Source of the DNA: Algoriphagus alkaliphilus
GTDB taxonomy: Bacteria; Bacteroidota; Bacteroidia; Cytophagales; Cyclobacteriaceae
DNA length: 64,000 nt
Direction of reading: 5' to 3'
NCBI RefSeq assembly: GCF_900103735.1
Contig: NZ_FMXE01000021.1
Coordinates: 24,971-88,970, forward strand
Below are positions 9,255-18,616 of this stretch, one piece after another (the first letter of the stretch is position 1; the number at the start of each line of letters is the position of its first letter). The position numbers and the translations under genes are program-made. The notes below the pieces were generated by a model. The model worked only from the letters and a program-made list of their open reading frames with translations. It was not told the DNA's origin and did not search any database.

Positions 9255-10745
9255 TTAATAACCCGGATTTTGTTTCAAAGCAGGATTAGCGTTGATTTGA
9301 TTTTGAGGGATTGGGAATAATGCTCTGAATGGCTGAGAAGCTGGCTTCTCCCACCATGGCTGATTCCATTTCCCGAATCGGATCATGTCAGTTCTTCGGC
9401 TTGCCTCTGCAAACATTTCAAAACCTCTCTCATCAAAGATATTATCCAAAGTGAGTGTAGTGAAAGCAGGCATATTGGCTCTTGTTCGGATCTGATTGAT
9501 TGCAGTAAGCGCAGCTGCTGTTTTTCCCTGACGGAATGCAGCTTCAGCTTTGATCAAAATGATATCACCCAGGCGAATCAAAGGATAATCATTGTTCAAG
9601 CTGTTAGCAGCACCTAAGGCGAATTCAAACTTACCTACTCTTGTACCGGCTTGTCTGAATGCATTAGGAGCAAGCATGTTGATATTAGGAGTAAAAGTCA
9701 ATGGAGGGCCGTCCGGATCAGTTGGTTCTGCTGAAATATCAAGCAATCTAGTGCCATCTGAAGCAAATTGAGGACCTACAAGGAATGACTTTTTACGTAC
9801 ATCCTTGTCATCAAATTTGTTATAGAATTCTTCCAAAGATGCATATCCATTCCAGGGTTGATCCTGCAAATTGTATGTTCTCTGACTTAGGTAGTGTAAG
9901 GTCATTTGAGGCAAGTTGAATCCCGGAGCGTTGTTCTGATCATAAGGGAGCGTCAAAATATTCTCTGTCGAGCCGCTGTTTCTTTCCGAGAAATTGGCAA
10001 AGAAATTTGAGGACAAGGAGTATTTGCCACTGTTGATCACCTGATCAGCTGCTGCTTCGGCCTCAGCCCATTTGGCAGTACCCGTGTAAATTTGCGCATT
10101 CAAATAAAGCTTGGCAAGCATGGCCTGAGCCGTATAGAAATTAACCGTAGATTTTGCGTTGTCCTTTGGCAAGGCATTGATGTTGTCCTTTATGGATTTT
10201 TCAATGAATGCAAAAACTTCTGCTCTGGTCTTATTTGTTGGATTACCACCTTTGGTAGTTTCGTCAATAATCGGCACGTTTCCGAAAGAGTCAATCAGCC
10301 ATAGGTAAACCAAGGCTCTCAGTACTTTCAGTTCAGAATTCAAGGCTGCCACATCCGGGAACTGGATCAACAGGTTGTTGATTTCCCCGATTGCCGTGAA
10401 GCAATAGTTCCAGGAGTTGTTGAAGGATTCCTCAGCAGGGTTCCAAGTGTGTCTATGCATTCTGATCCATTGGCCTCCGTCTTCCCAGTCAGCACCCTTT
10501 TGAGGGATTGCCATTGCATCTGAAGAGACTTCATAAATAGACCAAATACTATTGTGACCGCCCCAAGAACCTACTATTCTAGCATAAGCGGAAGCTTTCA
10601 GGACGTTTATCAAATTCGGATTTTTGCTGTTTGCAATATCCTCAGCTGTCACCCCGTCCAACACCTCTTGCTCAAGCTCCTGACATGCGCCCAATGCATA
10701 AACCAACGGGAGCATCAAACAGATTTTACTTATAGATTTTAACAT
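9255..10745 (-). CDS. SusD/RagB family nutrient-binding outer membrane lipoprotein
   Basis: 496 residues. The lipoprotein signal ends YALGAC, with Cys21 lipidated, so the protein sits on the outer face of the outer membrane, where SusD proteins cap a SusC barrel and deliver ligand. Typical SusD features are visible: a helical TPR-like N-terminal half (LKVLRALVYLWLIDSFGNVP at about 145-165; TAQAMLAKLYLNAQIYTG at about 205-225), a region PLIRLGDIILIKAEAAFRQG near 395-415, the family-typical DERGFEMFAEASRRTDMIRF, and a C-terminus LFPIPQNQINANPALKQNPG that is highly characteristic. It lies 19 bp downstream of susC. The substrate cannot be told from the sequence; no glycoside hydrolase or peptidase is visible in the locus. 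Confidence 0.96.
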   Translation of the reverse strand: MLKSISKICLMLPLVYALGACQELEQEVLDGVTAEDIANSKNPNLINVLKASAYARIVGSWGGHNSIWSIYEVSSDAMAIPQKGADWEDGGQWIRMHRHTWNPAEESFNNSWNYCFTAIGEINNLLIQFPDVAALNSELKVLRALVYLWLIDSFGNVPIIDETTKGGNPTNKTRAEVFAFIEKSIKDNINALPKDNAKSTVNFYTAQAMLAKLYLNAQIYTGTAKWAEAEAAADQVINSGKYSLSSNFFANFSERNSGSTENILTLPYDQNNAPGFNLPQMTLHYLSQRTYNLQDQPWNGYASLEEFYNKFDDKDVRKKSFLVGPQFASDGTRLLDISAEPTDPDGPPLTFTPNINMLAPNAFRQAGTRVGKFEFALGAANSLNNDYPLIRLGDIILIKAEAAFRQGKTAAALTAINQIRTRANMPAFTTLTLDNIFDERGFEMFAEASRRTDMIRFGKWNQPWWEKPASQPFRALFPIPQNQINANPALKQNPGY

Positions 10746-10764
10746 ATCTGTAGAATTTGATTGG

Positions 10765-13758
10765 TTATTTAAAGTTTACTGTTACACCCAACGTGAATGA
10801 ACGAGTCTGGAAGTAAGTATTTCTACGTTCGATTCCAGGAGAAAGTGCAGAAGTAAACGGATTATTATTTTCAGAGTCGTTTATTCTTACTTCAGGATCC
10901 ACACCAGTGTAGTTTGTTATTGTAAATAAGTTCTGTGCAGCGAAATACACCCTCAAAGAACTCAAGTTTGGAGATTTGGTTTGGAAATTATAACCCAATT
11001 CCGCGTTGTCCAATCGGATAAACGATGCATCTTCCACCAATGAACTATTGAATGTCGGCGGTGATTTTATCAAAGGACTTGTAGGTGTCTTATCTGTCAC
11101 AACTGAGTTCCATGTGTTTGAGGCGGTATCACCGTTTTCATAGAAACCTCTATAGGAGTTGTAAAGATCATGTCCCCAAGCACCTCTAAAGAAGAAGTTC
11201 AGGGTCCATTGACCGTACATAAAGCTGTTGGCAAAACCAAATTCACCTTTAGGCAGACCATTTCCCAACTTTTCGAATTGATTTGGGTCAGTGGTAGAAA
11301 GAATGTACTCACCGCTTTCGGTTAAGCCATTCAGACGAGGACCGTAGAAATCACCCAAATTCTGACCTACTCTGTTGTAGATAATCGGGTTGTTGTTTTG
11401 TCCAGGAGAACCCGGAGTGGCAAATCTCAATTCTTCGAAACCTAATTCACCGGCTGATAAGCTTTCGATGGAGGTTTTGTCATAAATGGTAAAATTGAAT
11501 GTTGGAGACCATTTCAATGAACCTTTACCGATCTGGTTGACAGAGACTAAAAATTCAAAACCTGCAGCTCTTAAATCTGCCAAGTTTACCCAAGTCGAAC
11601 CTGCAGTATTGAATCTTCCAGGATCAAATGGGTTTGGGGCACCCGTAGCTACAGGAACGTTGAATAACAAGTCAGATATATTTCTGGTGTAGTAGTCAAC
11701 ACTACCGGTTACTTTATTATTGAACAAACCAAAGTCAACACCGAAGTTTAATTCCCTTTTAGTTTCCCATTTCAATTCCCGATTTGGGTTGGAGAATTGG
11801 TTAATCCCTACGAAGATGTCATTTTGAGTCAGCGGATCCCCGTCAAGATCAATTCTGTTTCCATTACCAAACACACCCAAGGCCAAAGTAGGAGAAGGAG
11901 GAAGGTTACCGGTCACACCGAAAGATACTCTGGGCTTAAACTGAGAGAAAACGCCCATATCAAAAACCTGGGTAAAGTCGGATCCAATAGATACTGCAGG
12001 GAATACACCAGTTTGGTTTTTTGGTCCAAAACCGGAATAAGTTTCTGCTCTAACGGATGCAGAGAAGAAAATCATATTATCCCAGTTGAAATTCGCTCTT
12101 CCAAATAATGAGTTAAGCTGATCTTCATTTGCAAAAGATGAAACGTTGGTATTGTTCCCCAATCTGATCGCACCAGCTCCAAGATTATTCCATCCCAAAT
12201 CAAACAAATACTGTCTTACTCTTGCATTGAAACCTTGGTTTGTGGTGTACTGCAAACCAGCACCTCCAAGAAGTGTCATGTTCAACTTGTCGGAAAGGTC
12301 AGTTTCGTATCTCAAGGTGGTCTCAAAGATTCGCTGCTTTCGGTCAAAGGTGTTTCTTTCAGCTGATCCTGTAGCCCCAAGCCCAACTTGAAAGTCTTGC
12401 AATGACCAGAAGTTTCCATCCAGTTCAGTTCTTCTATCCTGAGAATACTGTGCAGTAAGTGTAAGATTTGAGAGAATGTCATATTCTACCCGATATGATG
12501 TCAGGGATGTCTTTGCTTCTCTAACAAATTTTTGTTGCCTAGCCAAAGCCACTGGGTTGAAGAAATCAAACAGATCCCGTTGGAAGTATCCTCCAAATCT
12601 GTTTCGGGCATCTTCCGTGTTTTCAAACACCGGTGCAGTTGGATTGTAGATTGTCGCATATCGAAAGGCCGCATCATTGATTGACTCCCGATCTTCGGTT
12701 GTAAACGATAAATTGACATTGAATCTCAGTTTATTGTTCAATGCGCCTTGGGAAAGGTTCAATCTCGTATTGAGTCTTTCATTTCCGACACCGTTTACGA
12801 TACCATTGTTATCCCGGTAGTTGACCGAAGCCATGTAGTTGGAATTTCCAAAGCTACCGGATACACTGGCGTTTGTGGTATAAGAAAATGCATCATCGAT
12901 CAATTCATTTCTCCAGTCTGTGTTGCTGCCGAAATTATTACCGCCTCTTGCTACAAACTCTTCAGCAGATAGTATAGGGATTAAATTTGCTGCCCGATCC
13001 ATTGTTGCGAAGGAATTGACAGTAACGTTAGTCGCTCCTTCTTTCTTGCCTTGTCTGGTGGTAGTGATCAAAATTACACCGGAAGAACCTCTAGCTCCGT
13101 AAATAGCCGCAGCGGAACCATCTTTCAATACATCGATGGATTGAATGTCATTTGGATCCACGTTTTCAAGGGAAGCACCGATTACCCCATCCAATACGAT
13201 AAGTGGAGAAGCATTCGCGCCGAAAGTCGAAAGACCTCTAAGACGCACATTGAATGGATTGTTTGGATTGCCTCCAGGTCTTGTAATGGATAGACCGGCA
13301 ACCTTACCTTGAAGCAATTGAGCAGGGTTGGAAACGTTACCGCGGTTGAAGTCTTCAGGTTTTACACCGACTACTGCAGAAGTAATTTCCTTTTTGTCCT
13401 GCGAACCATATCCAATTACCACAGCTTCCTGGAGGCTTTGAATGTCCTCCTGTAAGTTGATAGTGATAGTATTCTGATTGCCGATTTCTATTTCCTGTGT
13501 CAGATATCCGACAAAGGAAATAACCAATACCTGATCTCCTGCCTGAATTGGAATCGTAAACTTTCCATCCAGATCAGTCGCAGAACCTCGGGTGGTACCT
13601 TTGACGATAACCGTGGCGCCAGGGACAGGATCTCCAAGTCTTGCGTCCATCACTGTACCAGAGATGGAGCGGGTTTGGGCATTGGCAACTACGATTGCAC
13701 CGATTGTAAGTGCTAAAGCAAGTGTCAATGACTTGAGTTTTAGTAAATAATTTCTCAT
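10765..13758 (-). CDS. SusC/RagA family TonB-linked outer membrane transporter
   Basis: 997 residues from the ATG at 13758. A longer in-frame reading starting at 13860 adds 34 residues that precede a perfect signal peptide, so it is rejected. The signal peptide covers about 1-28, ending VANAQ. A carboxypeptidase-regulatory-like domain follows at about 32-108 (ISGTVMDARLGDPVPGATVI). Then come a TonB-box-like stretch EAVVIGYGSQDKKEIT near 111-126, the plug (about 130-240; AAIYGARGSSGVILITT) and a beta-barrel to the C-terminus, which ends RSFTLGVTVNFK with a terminal aromatic. It imports a bulky ligand captured by the SusD partner downstream, using TonB energy. First gene of the operon; a LacI-like palindrome lies 192 bases upstream. 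Confidence 0.96.
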   Translation of the reverse strand: MRNYLLKLKSLTLALALTIGAIVVANAQTRSISGTVMDARLGDPVPGATVIVKGTTRGSATDLDGKFTIPIQAGDQVLVISFVGYLTQEIEIGNQNTITINLQEDIQSLQEAVVIGYGSQDKKEITSAVVGVKPEDFNRGNVSNPAQLLQGKVAGLSITRPGGNPNNPFNVRLRGLSTFGANASPLIVLDGVIGASLENVDPNDIQSIDVLKDGSAAAIYGARGSSGVILITTTRQGKKEGATNVTVNSFATMDRAANLIPILSAEEFVARGGNNFGSNTDWRNELIDDAFSYTTNASVSGSFGNSNYMASVNYRDNNGIVNGVGNERLNTRLNLSQGALNNKLRFNVNLSFTTEDRESINDAAFRYATIYNPTAPVFENTEDARNRFGGYFQRDLFDFFNPVALARQQKFVREAKTSLTSYRVEYDILSNLTLTAQYSQDRRTELDGNFWSLQDFQVGLGATGSAERNTFDRKQRIFETTLRYETDLSDKLNMTLLGGAGLQYTTNQGFNARVRQYLFDLGWNNLGAGAIRLGNNTNVSSFANEDQLNSLFGRANFNWDNMIFFSASVRAETYSGFGPKNQTGVFPAVSIGSDFTQVFDMGVFSQFKPRVSFGVTGNLPPSPTLALGVFGNGNRIDLDGDPLTQNDIFVGINQFSNPNRELKWETKRELNFGVDFGLFNNKVTGSVDYYTRNISDLLFNVPVATGAPNPFDPGRFNTAGSTWVNLADLRAAGFEFLVSVNQIGKGSLKWSPTFNFTIYDKTSIESLSAGELGFEELRFATPGSPGQNNNPIIYNRVGQNLGDFYGPRLNGLTESGEYILSTTDPNQFEKLGNGLPKGEFGFANSFMYGQWTLNFFFRGAWGHDLYNSYRGFYENGDTASNTWNSVVTDKTPTSPLIKSPPTFNSSLVEDASFIRLDNAELGYNFQTKSPNLSSLRVYFAAQNLFTITNYTGVDPEVRINDSENNNPFTSALSPGIERRNTYFQTRSFTLGVTVNFK

Positions 13759-14273
13759 AGGGTTTTTTGTTTTTTTAAAAATCGAAATAGGTATGAGTAC
13801 TTGTATTTCGAATCTAAGGTGAATTGTAAATTTTGATTTTGCAATTTTTAACGAAAGCACTCTACTTACTTCTAAAAATCTATTTTCAACAGAATAAAGT
13901 ATTATTTAGCAAAAACGCAATGATCAGCCGAATATGTTAAAGTATGTTTAATGGAAAACGTTTTCCATTTGTGGATACTTAAAAAAATCAATTTTTATTA
14001 AATAAATGAAAATTTGAAACTTTTCTGAAATCTTTGTTTAAAGTGCTTATTCGACATTTTTAAAAAATTTATAAAAGTCTAAGAATTAGCGGAGTTAATT
14101 TTCCCGGAGGGTTTTTTCGGATTTTAAAATTACCGGGGATCAATCATGTTCTCTAAATCCAACCTGATCATTTATCCTTTTTTTTCCGCAATCTTAAATC
14201 ATCTCAAAACTACCCGGACAACCTATCCGTTGCTTTGAGCATCTGTATATTTACAAGATGCTAAACCACTTTT
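13759..14273. other. Divergent intergenic region between susC and the DUF5686 gene
   Basis: 515 bases, AT-rich with several A and T runs, and no ORF. It must hold the susC promoter (minus) and the promoter of the 14274 gene (plus). I found no exact TAnnTTTG box for susC; for the plus gene the closest is TATATTTA at 14246-14253, with poor -33 spacing. The clearest element is the 20-bp palindrome at 13950-13969. Confidence 0.7.
13950..13969. promoter_or_regulatory. Perfect 20-bp palindrome, LacI-family operator-like
   Basis: The sequence AATGGAAAACGTTTTCCATT is a perfect inverted repeat centred on CG. A core of AAAACGTTTT with flanking GG/CC is the usual form of LacI/GalR-family operators (PurR, CcpA-like). 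It is placed 192 bp before the susC start and 305 bp before the divergent gene. No regulator gene is adjacent, so which protein binds it is unknown. Confidence 0.6.
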
Positions 14274-16934
14274 ATGAGAGAATATAAGTGTACTATTCTA
14301 TATTTCGCAATATGTCTTTTTGGGATTCCATTTTATTCACAGGCACAGGGGATCAAGGGCAAAGTAACAACCAAGGAAGGCGAACCTTTATCCTATGCCT
14401 CGGTTTACATCAGGAATCTCGAAGATGGTGTTCCAACCAATGAAAATGGGGAGTATGAGTTTCGCCTAAAACCCGGGTATTATGATGTACTGGTTCAGTT
14501 TCTGGGCTATAAGTCTCAACTGGAAACTGTGGAAATTCGTGAAGGTTGGGTTGATCTGAATTTCAGCCTGGAACCTCAGATCTACACCTTAAGCACGGTC
14601 GAGGTTCGGGCGGGGGCAGAAGATCCTGCACTGACCATCATGCGCAAAGCCATCTCCAAAGCCAAATACCATCGACTCCAACTACAGCGATATGCCATGA
14701 CGGTCTATCTTAAGGGTACCGGACAATTGACCGATGCGCCTTTTTTCATGAAAAAGACACTGGAAAAAGAAGGATTGAAGCTCAATGAGGCCTACACTTC
14801 CGAATCAGTATCGAGAATTACCTTTACCCTGCCCAATAAAGTGGAGGAAAAGGTCATTTCCATCAGAACCAATGGGGATAATCAAGGCACTTCACCCGCG
14901 CCTTATATTCAAACCTCATTTTATCAGGACCAGATCAACGAGATCGTTTCTCCACTTTCCCGCTATGCTTTCAACTATTATCAGTTTAAGTATGAAGGAA
15001 GTTTTTTTGATCAGAATGTGATGGTCAGTAAAATCAAAGTGACCCCGAGATCACGTGGCGAGCGGGTTTTTGAAGGATACATTTACATTATCGAAGGACT
15101 CTGGGCGATTCATAGTCTGGATTTGAAGACCTCGCTTTTGGGTTTTCAGATTTCTGCCAAACAACAATATGCCCCGGTTGCTGACAATGTCTGGATGCCC
15201 CTGACACATACTTATACGTTTGGCGGAAAGATTTTTGGCTTCGAAGGGGAATTCAAATACCTGGCGTCTACACGGGAATATGATATTGAATTGAATCCGG
15301 ACTTGGTGGCTGTGCCTGAGATCATCGATGAAAAGGTTCAGGAGATCCCTCAGGATTTGAAAAAATTTGACAAGTCAATTTCGGCCTTGGAACAGTTGGC
15401 CACTGAAGAACCCAAAACCCGAAAGGAATATCGGAAGCTGATCAATGAATATGAAAAGGAAGCTCTGAAAGAACAACAAGTCGAAGATAAGCAGGGGGTG
15501 GTTTCGGAGCGCTACTACAGTGTGGATTCTTTGGCGAAAAAACGTGGATTGAGCTATTGGGACAGCATTCGGCCGGTCCCCTTGACACTGAAAGAAGTGG
15601 AAGGTTACAAGCGGGACGACAGCCTCGCGGTGGTGGAAACAGCCAAAATGAGTGAGGTGGATTCAGTGGCCAAAAAAGCGCGAAGTAAGTTTAAACCGCT
15701 GGATTTCATGAATGGATCTCGCTACAATTTTGGAAAGGGAGTTTCGGTTGGCTTCCGCCAAAATTGGACAAAGATGTCCTTCAACACCGTAGAGGGCTGG
15801 AAGGTAGGTTTGGCAATGTATTACCGAAAATATTCTGAAGTAAAGCTGGCTGATAGCGTTAATCGGGAACGTAAAAGTTTCAACATCGAACCGGAGCTTC
15901 GCTATGGATTTGCAAGCAATCGGTTTTATGGAAAAGTAAATTTCCGCTGGTCTCATACCCAACCCACTTCCGGGCAAACCTGGGGTATCGAAGGAGGTCG
16001 ATTCATCTACCAATTTAATCCTGATGAACCGATTCAGGAGCAAGTCAACGCTGCGTATTCTTTGCTGATCCGAAGGAACTACATGAAGCTTTACGAACAG
16101 GATTTTGCGCGGGCGTATTGGTCACATCGGGTCAATTATGGCTTGACTTATCGGGTGAATTTCACTGTAGCGGAGCGGAGGGAATTGTTCAATAACTCGG
16201 ACTATTCTTATTATCGCAAACCTGAACGAGAGTACACGTCCAATCGACCTGAAAATCTAGAAGCAGGTGCAGCAGCTTTTCAAAATCATCGGATCGCAAA
16301 ACTTTCTTCCACGGTAGAATGGCGTCCAGGTCTTACCTATTCAATTCGCAATGGTAGAAAAACTCCAAATTATGAGCGTTCTCCATTGATAACGATGACT
16401 TATCAGAAAGCCTTCCCAGATTTAATTCAAAATGAAAACTCTTCCAAATTTGATCTGCTTGAAGTCGGAGTGAAGCACGATGTCAGATTTGGAGTGAGTG
16501 GAAAATTAGACTTTAACTTGACGGCAGGGACTTTCCTAAACAATGACCGGGTTTATTTCCAGGATTTCAAGCACTTTGGAGGCAATCGAACAATCTTCTC
16601 CAATTTCGGCCCGGCTTCGAATTACCGCTTTATGGACTATTATAAGTACAGCACCAATTCCAATTACATTTCAGGAATTGCACATTATCAATTTAGAAAA
16701 TTCTTGCTGACTCAGTTGCCGATGCTACGCTTCTCCGGAGTGCGTGAGAATATCTTTGTCAATTATCTGAAAACTGAAAACTCGCCTCATTATACCGAGA
16801 TTGGCTATTCTTTGGATAACCTCTTTCGGATTTTCAGGCTGGAATTGGGAGTGGCCTTTGAAAATGGAAAGCACCTTAGAAGTGGACCACTCTTCGGAGT
16901 CGCGACCTTTATCAATGTGAATTTTGATGATTGA
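14274..16934 (+). CDS. DUF5686 and carboxypeptidase-like regulatory domain protein, outer membrane
   Basis: 886 residues. A Sec signal peptide covers about 1-25 (ending FYSQAQ). A carboxypeptidase-regulatory-like Ig fold follows at about 27-105 (IKGKVTTKEGEPLSYASVYI). The long DUF5686 region then begins with AEDPALTIMRKAISKAKYHR and continues with alternating aromatic/polar strands that look like an outer-membrane barrel to the C-terminus (VATFINVNFDD). The family is Bacteroidota-specific and of unknown function; the fold suggests a large outer-membrane protein resembling a TonB receptor without the plug. A charged helical insert at about 365-410 (EKVQEIPQDLKKFDKSISAL) interrupts the strand pattern. 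Transcribed alone, divergent from susC. Confidence 0.88.
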   Translation: MREYKCTILYFAICLFGIPFYSQAQGIKGKVTTKEGEPLSYASVYIRNLEDGVPTNENGEYEFRLKPGYYDVLVQFLGYKSQLETVEIREGWVDLNFSLEPQIYTLSTVEVRAGAEDPALTIMRKAISKAKYHRLQLQRYAMTVYLKGTGQLTDAPFFMKKTLEKEGLKLNEAYTSESVSRITFTLPNKVEEKVISIRTNGDNQGTSPAPYIQTSFYQDQINEIVSPLSRYAFNYYQFKYEGSFFDQNVMVSKIKVTPRSRGERVFEGYIYIIEGLWAIHSLDLKTSLLGFQISAKQQYAPVADNVWMPLTHTYTFGGKIFGFEGEFKYLASTREYDIELNPDLVAVPEIIDEKVQEIPQDLKKFDKSISALEQLATEEPKTRKEYRKLINEYEKEALKEQQVEDKQGVVSERYYSVDSLAKKRGLSYWDSIRPVPLTLKEVEGYKRDDSLAVVETAKMSEVDSVAKKARSKFKPLDFMNGSRYNFGKGVSVGFRQNWTKMSFNTVEGWKVGLAMYYRKYSEVKLADSVNRERKSFNIEPELRYGFASNRFYGKVNFRWSHTQPTSGQTWGIEGGRFIYQFNPDEPIQEQVNAAYSLLIRRNYMKLYEQDFARAYWSHRVNYGLTYRVNFTVAERRELFNNSDYSYYRKPEREYTSNRPENLEAGAAAFQNHRIAKLSSTVEWRPGLTYSIRNGRKTPNYERSPLITMTYQKAFPDLIQNENSSKFDLLEVGVKHDVRFGVSGKLDFNLTAGTFLNNDRVYFQDFKHFGGNRTIFSNFGPASNYRFMDYYKYSTNSNYISGIAHYQFRKFLLTQLPMLRFSGVRENIFVNYLKTENSPHYTEIGYSLDNLFRIFRLELGVAFENGKHLRSGPLFGVATFINVNFDD

Positions 16935-17022
16935 AAAAAGTAGGGATGCAGGGAGGTTTGGAGGTAAGGGAGTTAAATTGATTGGCTTAGGGGAGATTCG
17001 CCGAATTTAATTTAGATCATCT

Positions 17023-17062
17023 GATCAATTCACCCAAAGGCATTATAATTGGTGAATTGATC
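17023..17062. repeat. 12-bp perfect inverted repeat (GATCAATTCACC ... GGTGAATTGATC)
   Basis: The arms at 17023-17034 and 17051-17062 are perfectly complementary with a 16-base loop. No T run follows on either strand, so it is not a classical terminator. It lies between convergent genes (DUF5686 and frr) and may act as a 3'-end stabilising hairpin for the plus-strand mRNA or as a protein site. Confidence 0.5.
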
Positions 17063-17080
17063 TTAAGCCTAAAGTTTAAA

Positions 17081-17116
17081 AAATAAAAACCCGGCTTCAG
17101 TAAAGTAGCCGGGTTT
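17081..17116 (-). terminator. Rho-independent terminator of pyrH-frr
   Basis: A 10-bp stem (17087-17096 AAACCCGGCT with 17107-17116) encloses a 10-base loop. On the minus strand it is followed by TTTTTATTTTTT. It lies 24 bases after the frr stop. Confidence 0.88.
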
Positions 17117-17140
17117 CAATTTGGGTTATTGAAGTCAAGA

Positions 17141-17701
17141 TCAGACCTTCATAATATCCGCTTCCTTCTTCACCAGAAGCTCATCGATTTTGGCTGAATA
17201 GTTATCTGTTAATTTCTGAACCTGGTCCTCAGCCCGTTTGATTGCGTCTTCTGCAGCGCCGTCTTTCTGAAGTTTTCTTAAAGATTCATTCGTATCCTTT
17301 CTGACACTTCGGATAGAAATTTTTCCCGATTCACATTCTTGTTTGGACTGTTTCACCAGATTGATTCGACGCTCTTCTGTCAAGGAAGGGATCGTCAGCA
17401 TGATGGTTTCCCCGTTGTTTTGCGGAGCCAAACCAAGGTCTGAATTGATGATTCCCTTTTCGATTTCCGAGATCAGATTCCGTTCAAATGGCTTGATCGC
17501 AAGGGTTCTCGCGTCAGGAGTAGTGACAGAGGACACTTGGTTGATTGGCGTGGGAGTCCCATAATACATCACCATTACGCCATCCAGCATATTTGGCATG
17601 GCCTTGCCTGCCCGGATTTTCAATAATTCAGCCGCGGTATGATCCACCGCTTTCTGCATCAGTTCTTTTGCTTCGTCTAAGAATAATTCGATTTCTTCCA
17701 T
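17141..17701 (-). CDS. frr: Ribosome recycling factor
   Basis: 186 residues, the normal length. RRF, with EF-G, splits the post-termination ribosome in the cytoplasm. Family marks are clear: an N-terminal helix with ELLKIRAGKAMPNMLDGVMV (about 24-44), the domain II phrase YGTPTPINQVSSVTTPDART, the FERNLISEIEKGIINSDLGL segment, and the C-terminal helices (LTEERRINLVKQSKQECE; KDTNESLRKLQ). It lies 8 bp behind pyrH in the same orientation, the common bacterial pairing, here without rpsB-tsf. Ends at a clear terminator. Confidence 0.98.
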   Translation of the reverse strand: MEEIELFLDEAKELMQKAVDHTAAELLKIRAGKAMPNMLDGVMVMYYGTPTPINQVSSVTTPDARTLAIKPFERNLISEIEKGIINSDLGLAPQNNGETIMLTIPSLTEERRINLVKQSKQECESGKISIRSVRKDTNESLRKLQKDGAAEDAIKRAEDQVQKLTDNYSAKIDELLVKKEADIMKV

Positions 17702-17709
17702 GATTTAAT

Positions 17710-18423
17710 TCAGGATTTGTCAGTGATCAATGTTCCGATTTGTTCGCCAAGTACGAGTTTACTCAGGTTGCCGGTCTTGTTCATGTCGAAGACAATAATG
17801 GGCAGGTTGTTTTCCTGGCAAAGCGTGAAGGCAGTCATATCCATCACGTTGAGATTTTTTTCATAAACCTCACTGAAGGTAATCTGTTCGTATTTCGTTG
17901 CGGTCGGATCTTTTTCAGGATCTGCTGTGTAAACACCATCCACTCGGGTACCTTTCAGTACCACATCTCCCTCGATTTCGATGGCACGCAGTGCAGCTGT
18001 AGAATCAGTGGTAAAATAGGGATTTCCAATTCCGGCTCCAAAAATCACAATCCTGCCTTTTTCAAGGTGTCTTATTGCCCGTCTTCTGATGAAGGGTTCG
18101 CAGACACTTTCGATTTTGATTCCTGACATGAGTCGGGTGTACATGCCATTTTGTTCCAATGCACTCTGCAATGCCATCGCATTGATCAGAGTAGCAAGCA
18201 TGCCCATGTAATCTCCCTGAACTCGGTCAATACCGGATTTCTCTGCCTGAACTCCCCGGAAAATATTTCCTCCTCCAATCACAATTGCTATCTCCACTCC
18301 CATTTCCTTCACTTTTTTAATTTCATCAGCGTATTGTTGAAGGCGTGAAGGATCGATTCCGAAGTTTTTGTCGCCCATCAAGGATTCTCCACTGAGCTTG
18401 AGCAGGATGCGGTTGTATTTCAT
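17710..18423 (-). CDS. pyrH: UMP kinase
   Basis: 237 residues from the ATG at 18423. The longer reading from 18486 adds 21 residues not found in the family. The enzyme phosphorylates UMP to UDP with ATP in pyrimidine nucleotide synthesis. Amino-acid-kinase fold marks are present: N-terminal [17 protein letters not shown], the GGGNIFRG nucleotide loop near residue 55, [20 protein letters not shown] (about 130-150), [20 protein letters not shown] (about 158-177), and the C-terminal [20 protein letters not shown]. First gene of pyrH-frr; a TATATTTG -7 box lies about 104 bases upstream. Confidence 0.98.
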   Translation of the reverse strand: MKYNRILLKLSGESLMGDKNFGIDPSRLQQYADEIKKVKEMGVEIAIVIGGGNIFRGVQAEKSGIDRVQGDYMGMLATLINAMALQSALEQNGMYTRLMSGIKIESVCEPFIRRRAIRHLEKGRIVIFGAGIGNPYFTTDSTAALRAIEIEGDVVLKGTRVDGVYTADPEKDPTATKYEQITFSEVYEKNLNVMDMTAFTLCQENNLPIIVFDMNKTGNLSKLVLGEQIGTLITDKS

Positions 18424-18526
18424 TGGGTGGTTGATTTCTAAGTTGCTTTCGGGTAAAGCCCGAAATCTTTTGGATTTAGCTGTCAAATTGCGATCGAATC
18501 GACCCTGAGAAGCCCGAGCAATCCGA

Positions 18527-18534
18527 CAAATATA
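18527..18534 (-). promoter_or_regulatory. Putative -7 box (TATATTTG) for pyrH-frr
   Basis: Exact match to the Bacteroidota TAnnTTTG consensus on the minus strand. The nearest upstream TTG elements are 14 or 26 bases away, outside the usual 19-23, so only the -7 half is convincing. Confidence 0.45.
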
Positions 18535-18616
18535 ATTTCTTCATCTCACAATGCTAGGGCCAAATCCAAAAATGGGAAAATGTGTATTAAATTAGAATAG
18601 TTAATAGGCTGATAAT

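Noticed and set aside
13759..13860. 34-residue N-terminal extension of SusC
   Set aside because: It precedes a complete signal peptide and has no similarity to the family; the start at 13758 is preferred.
18424..18486. 21-residue N-terminal extension of UMP kinase
   Set aside because: The family begins at [13 protein letters not shown]; the extension is leader sequence downstream of the -7 box.
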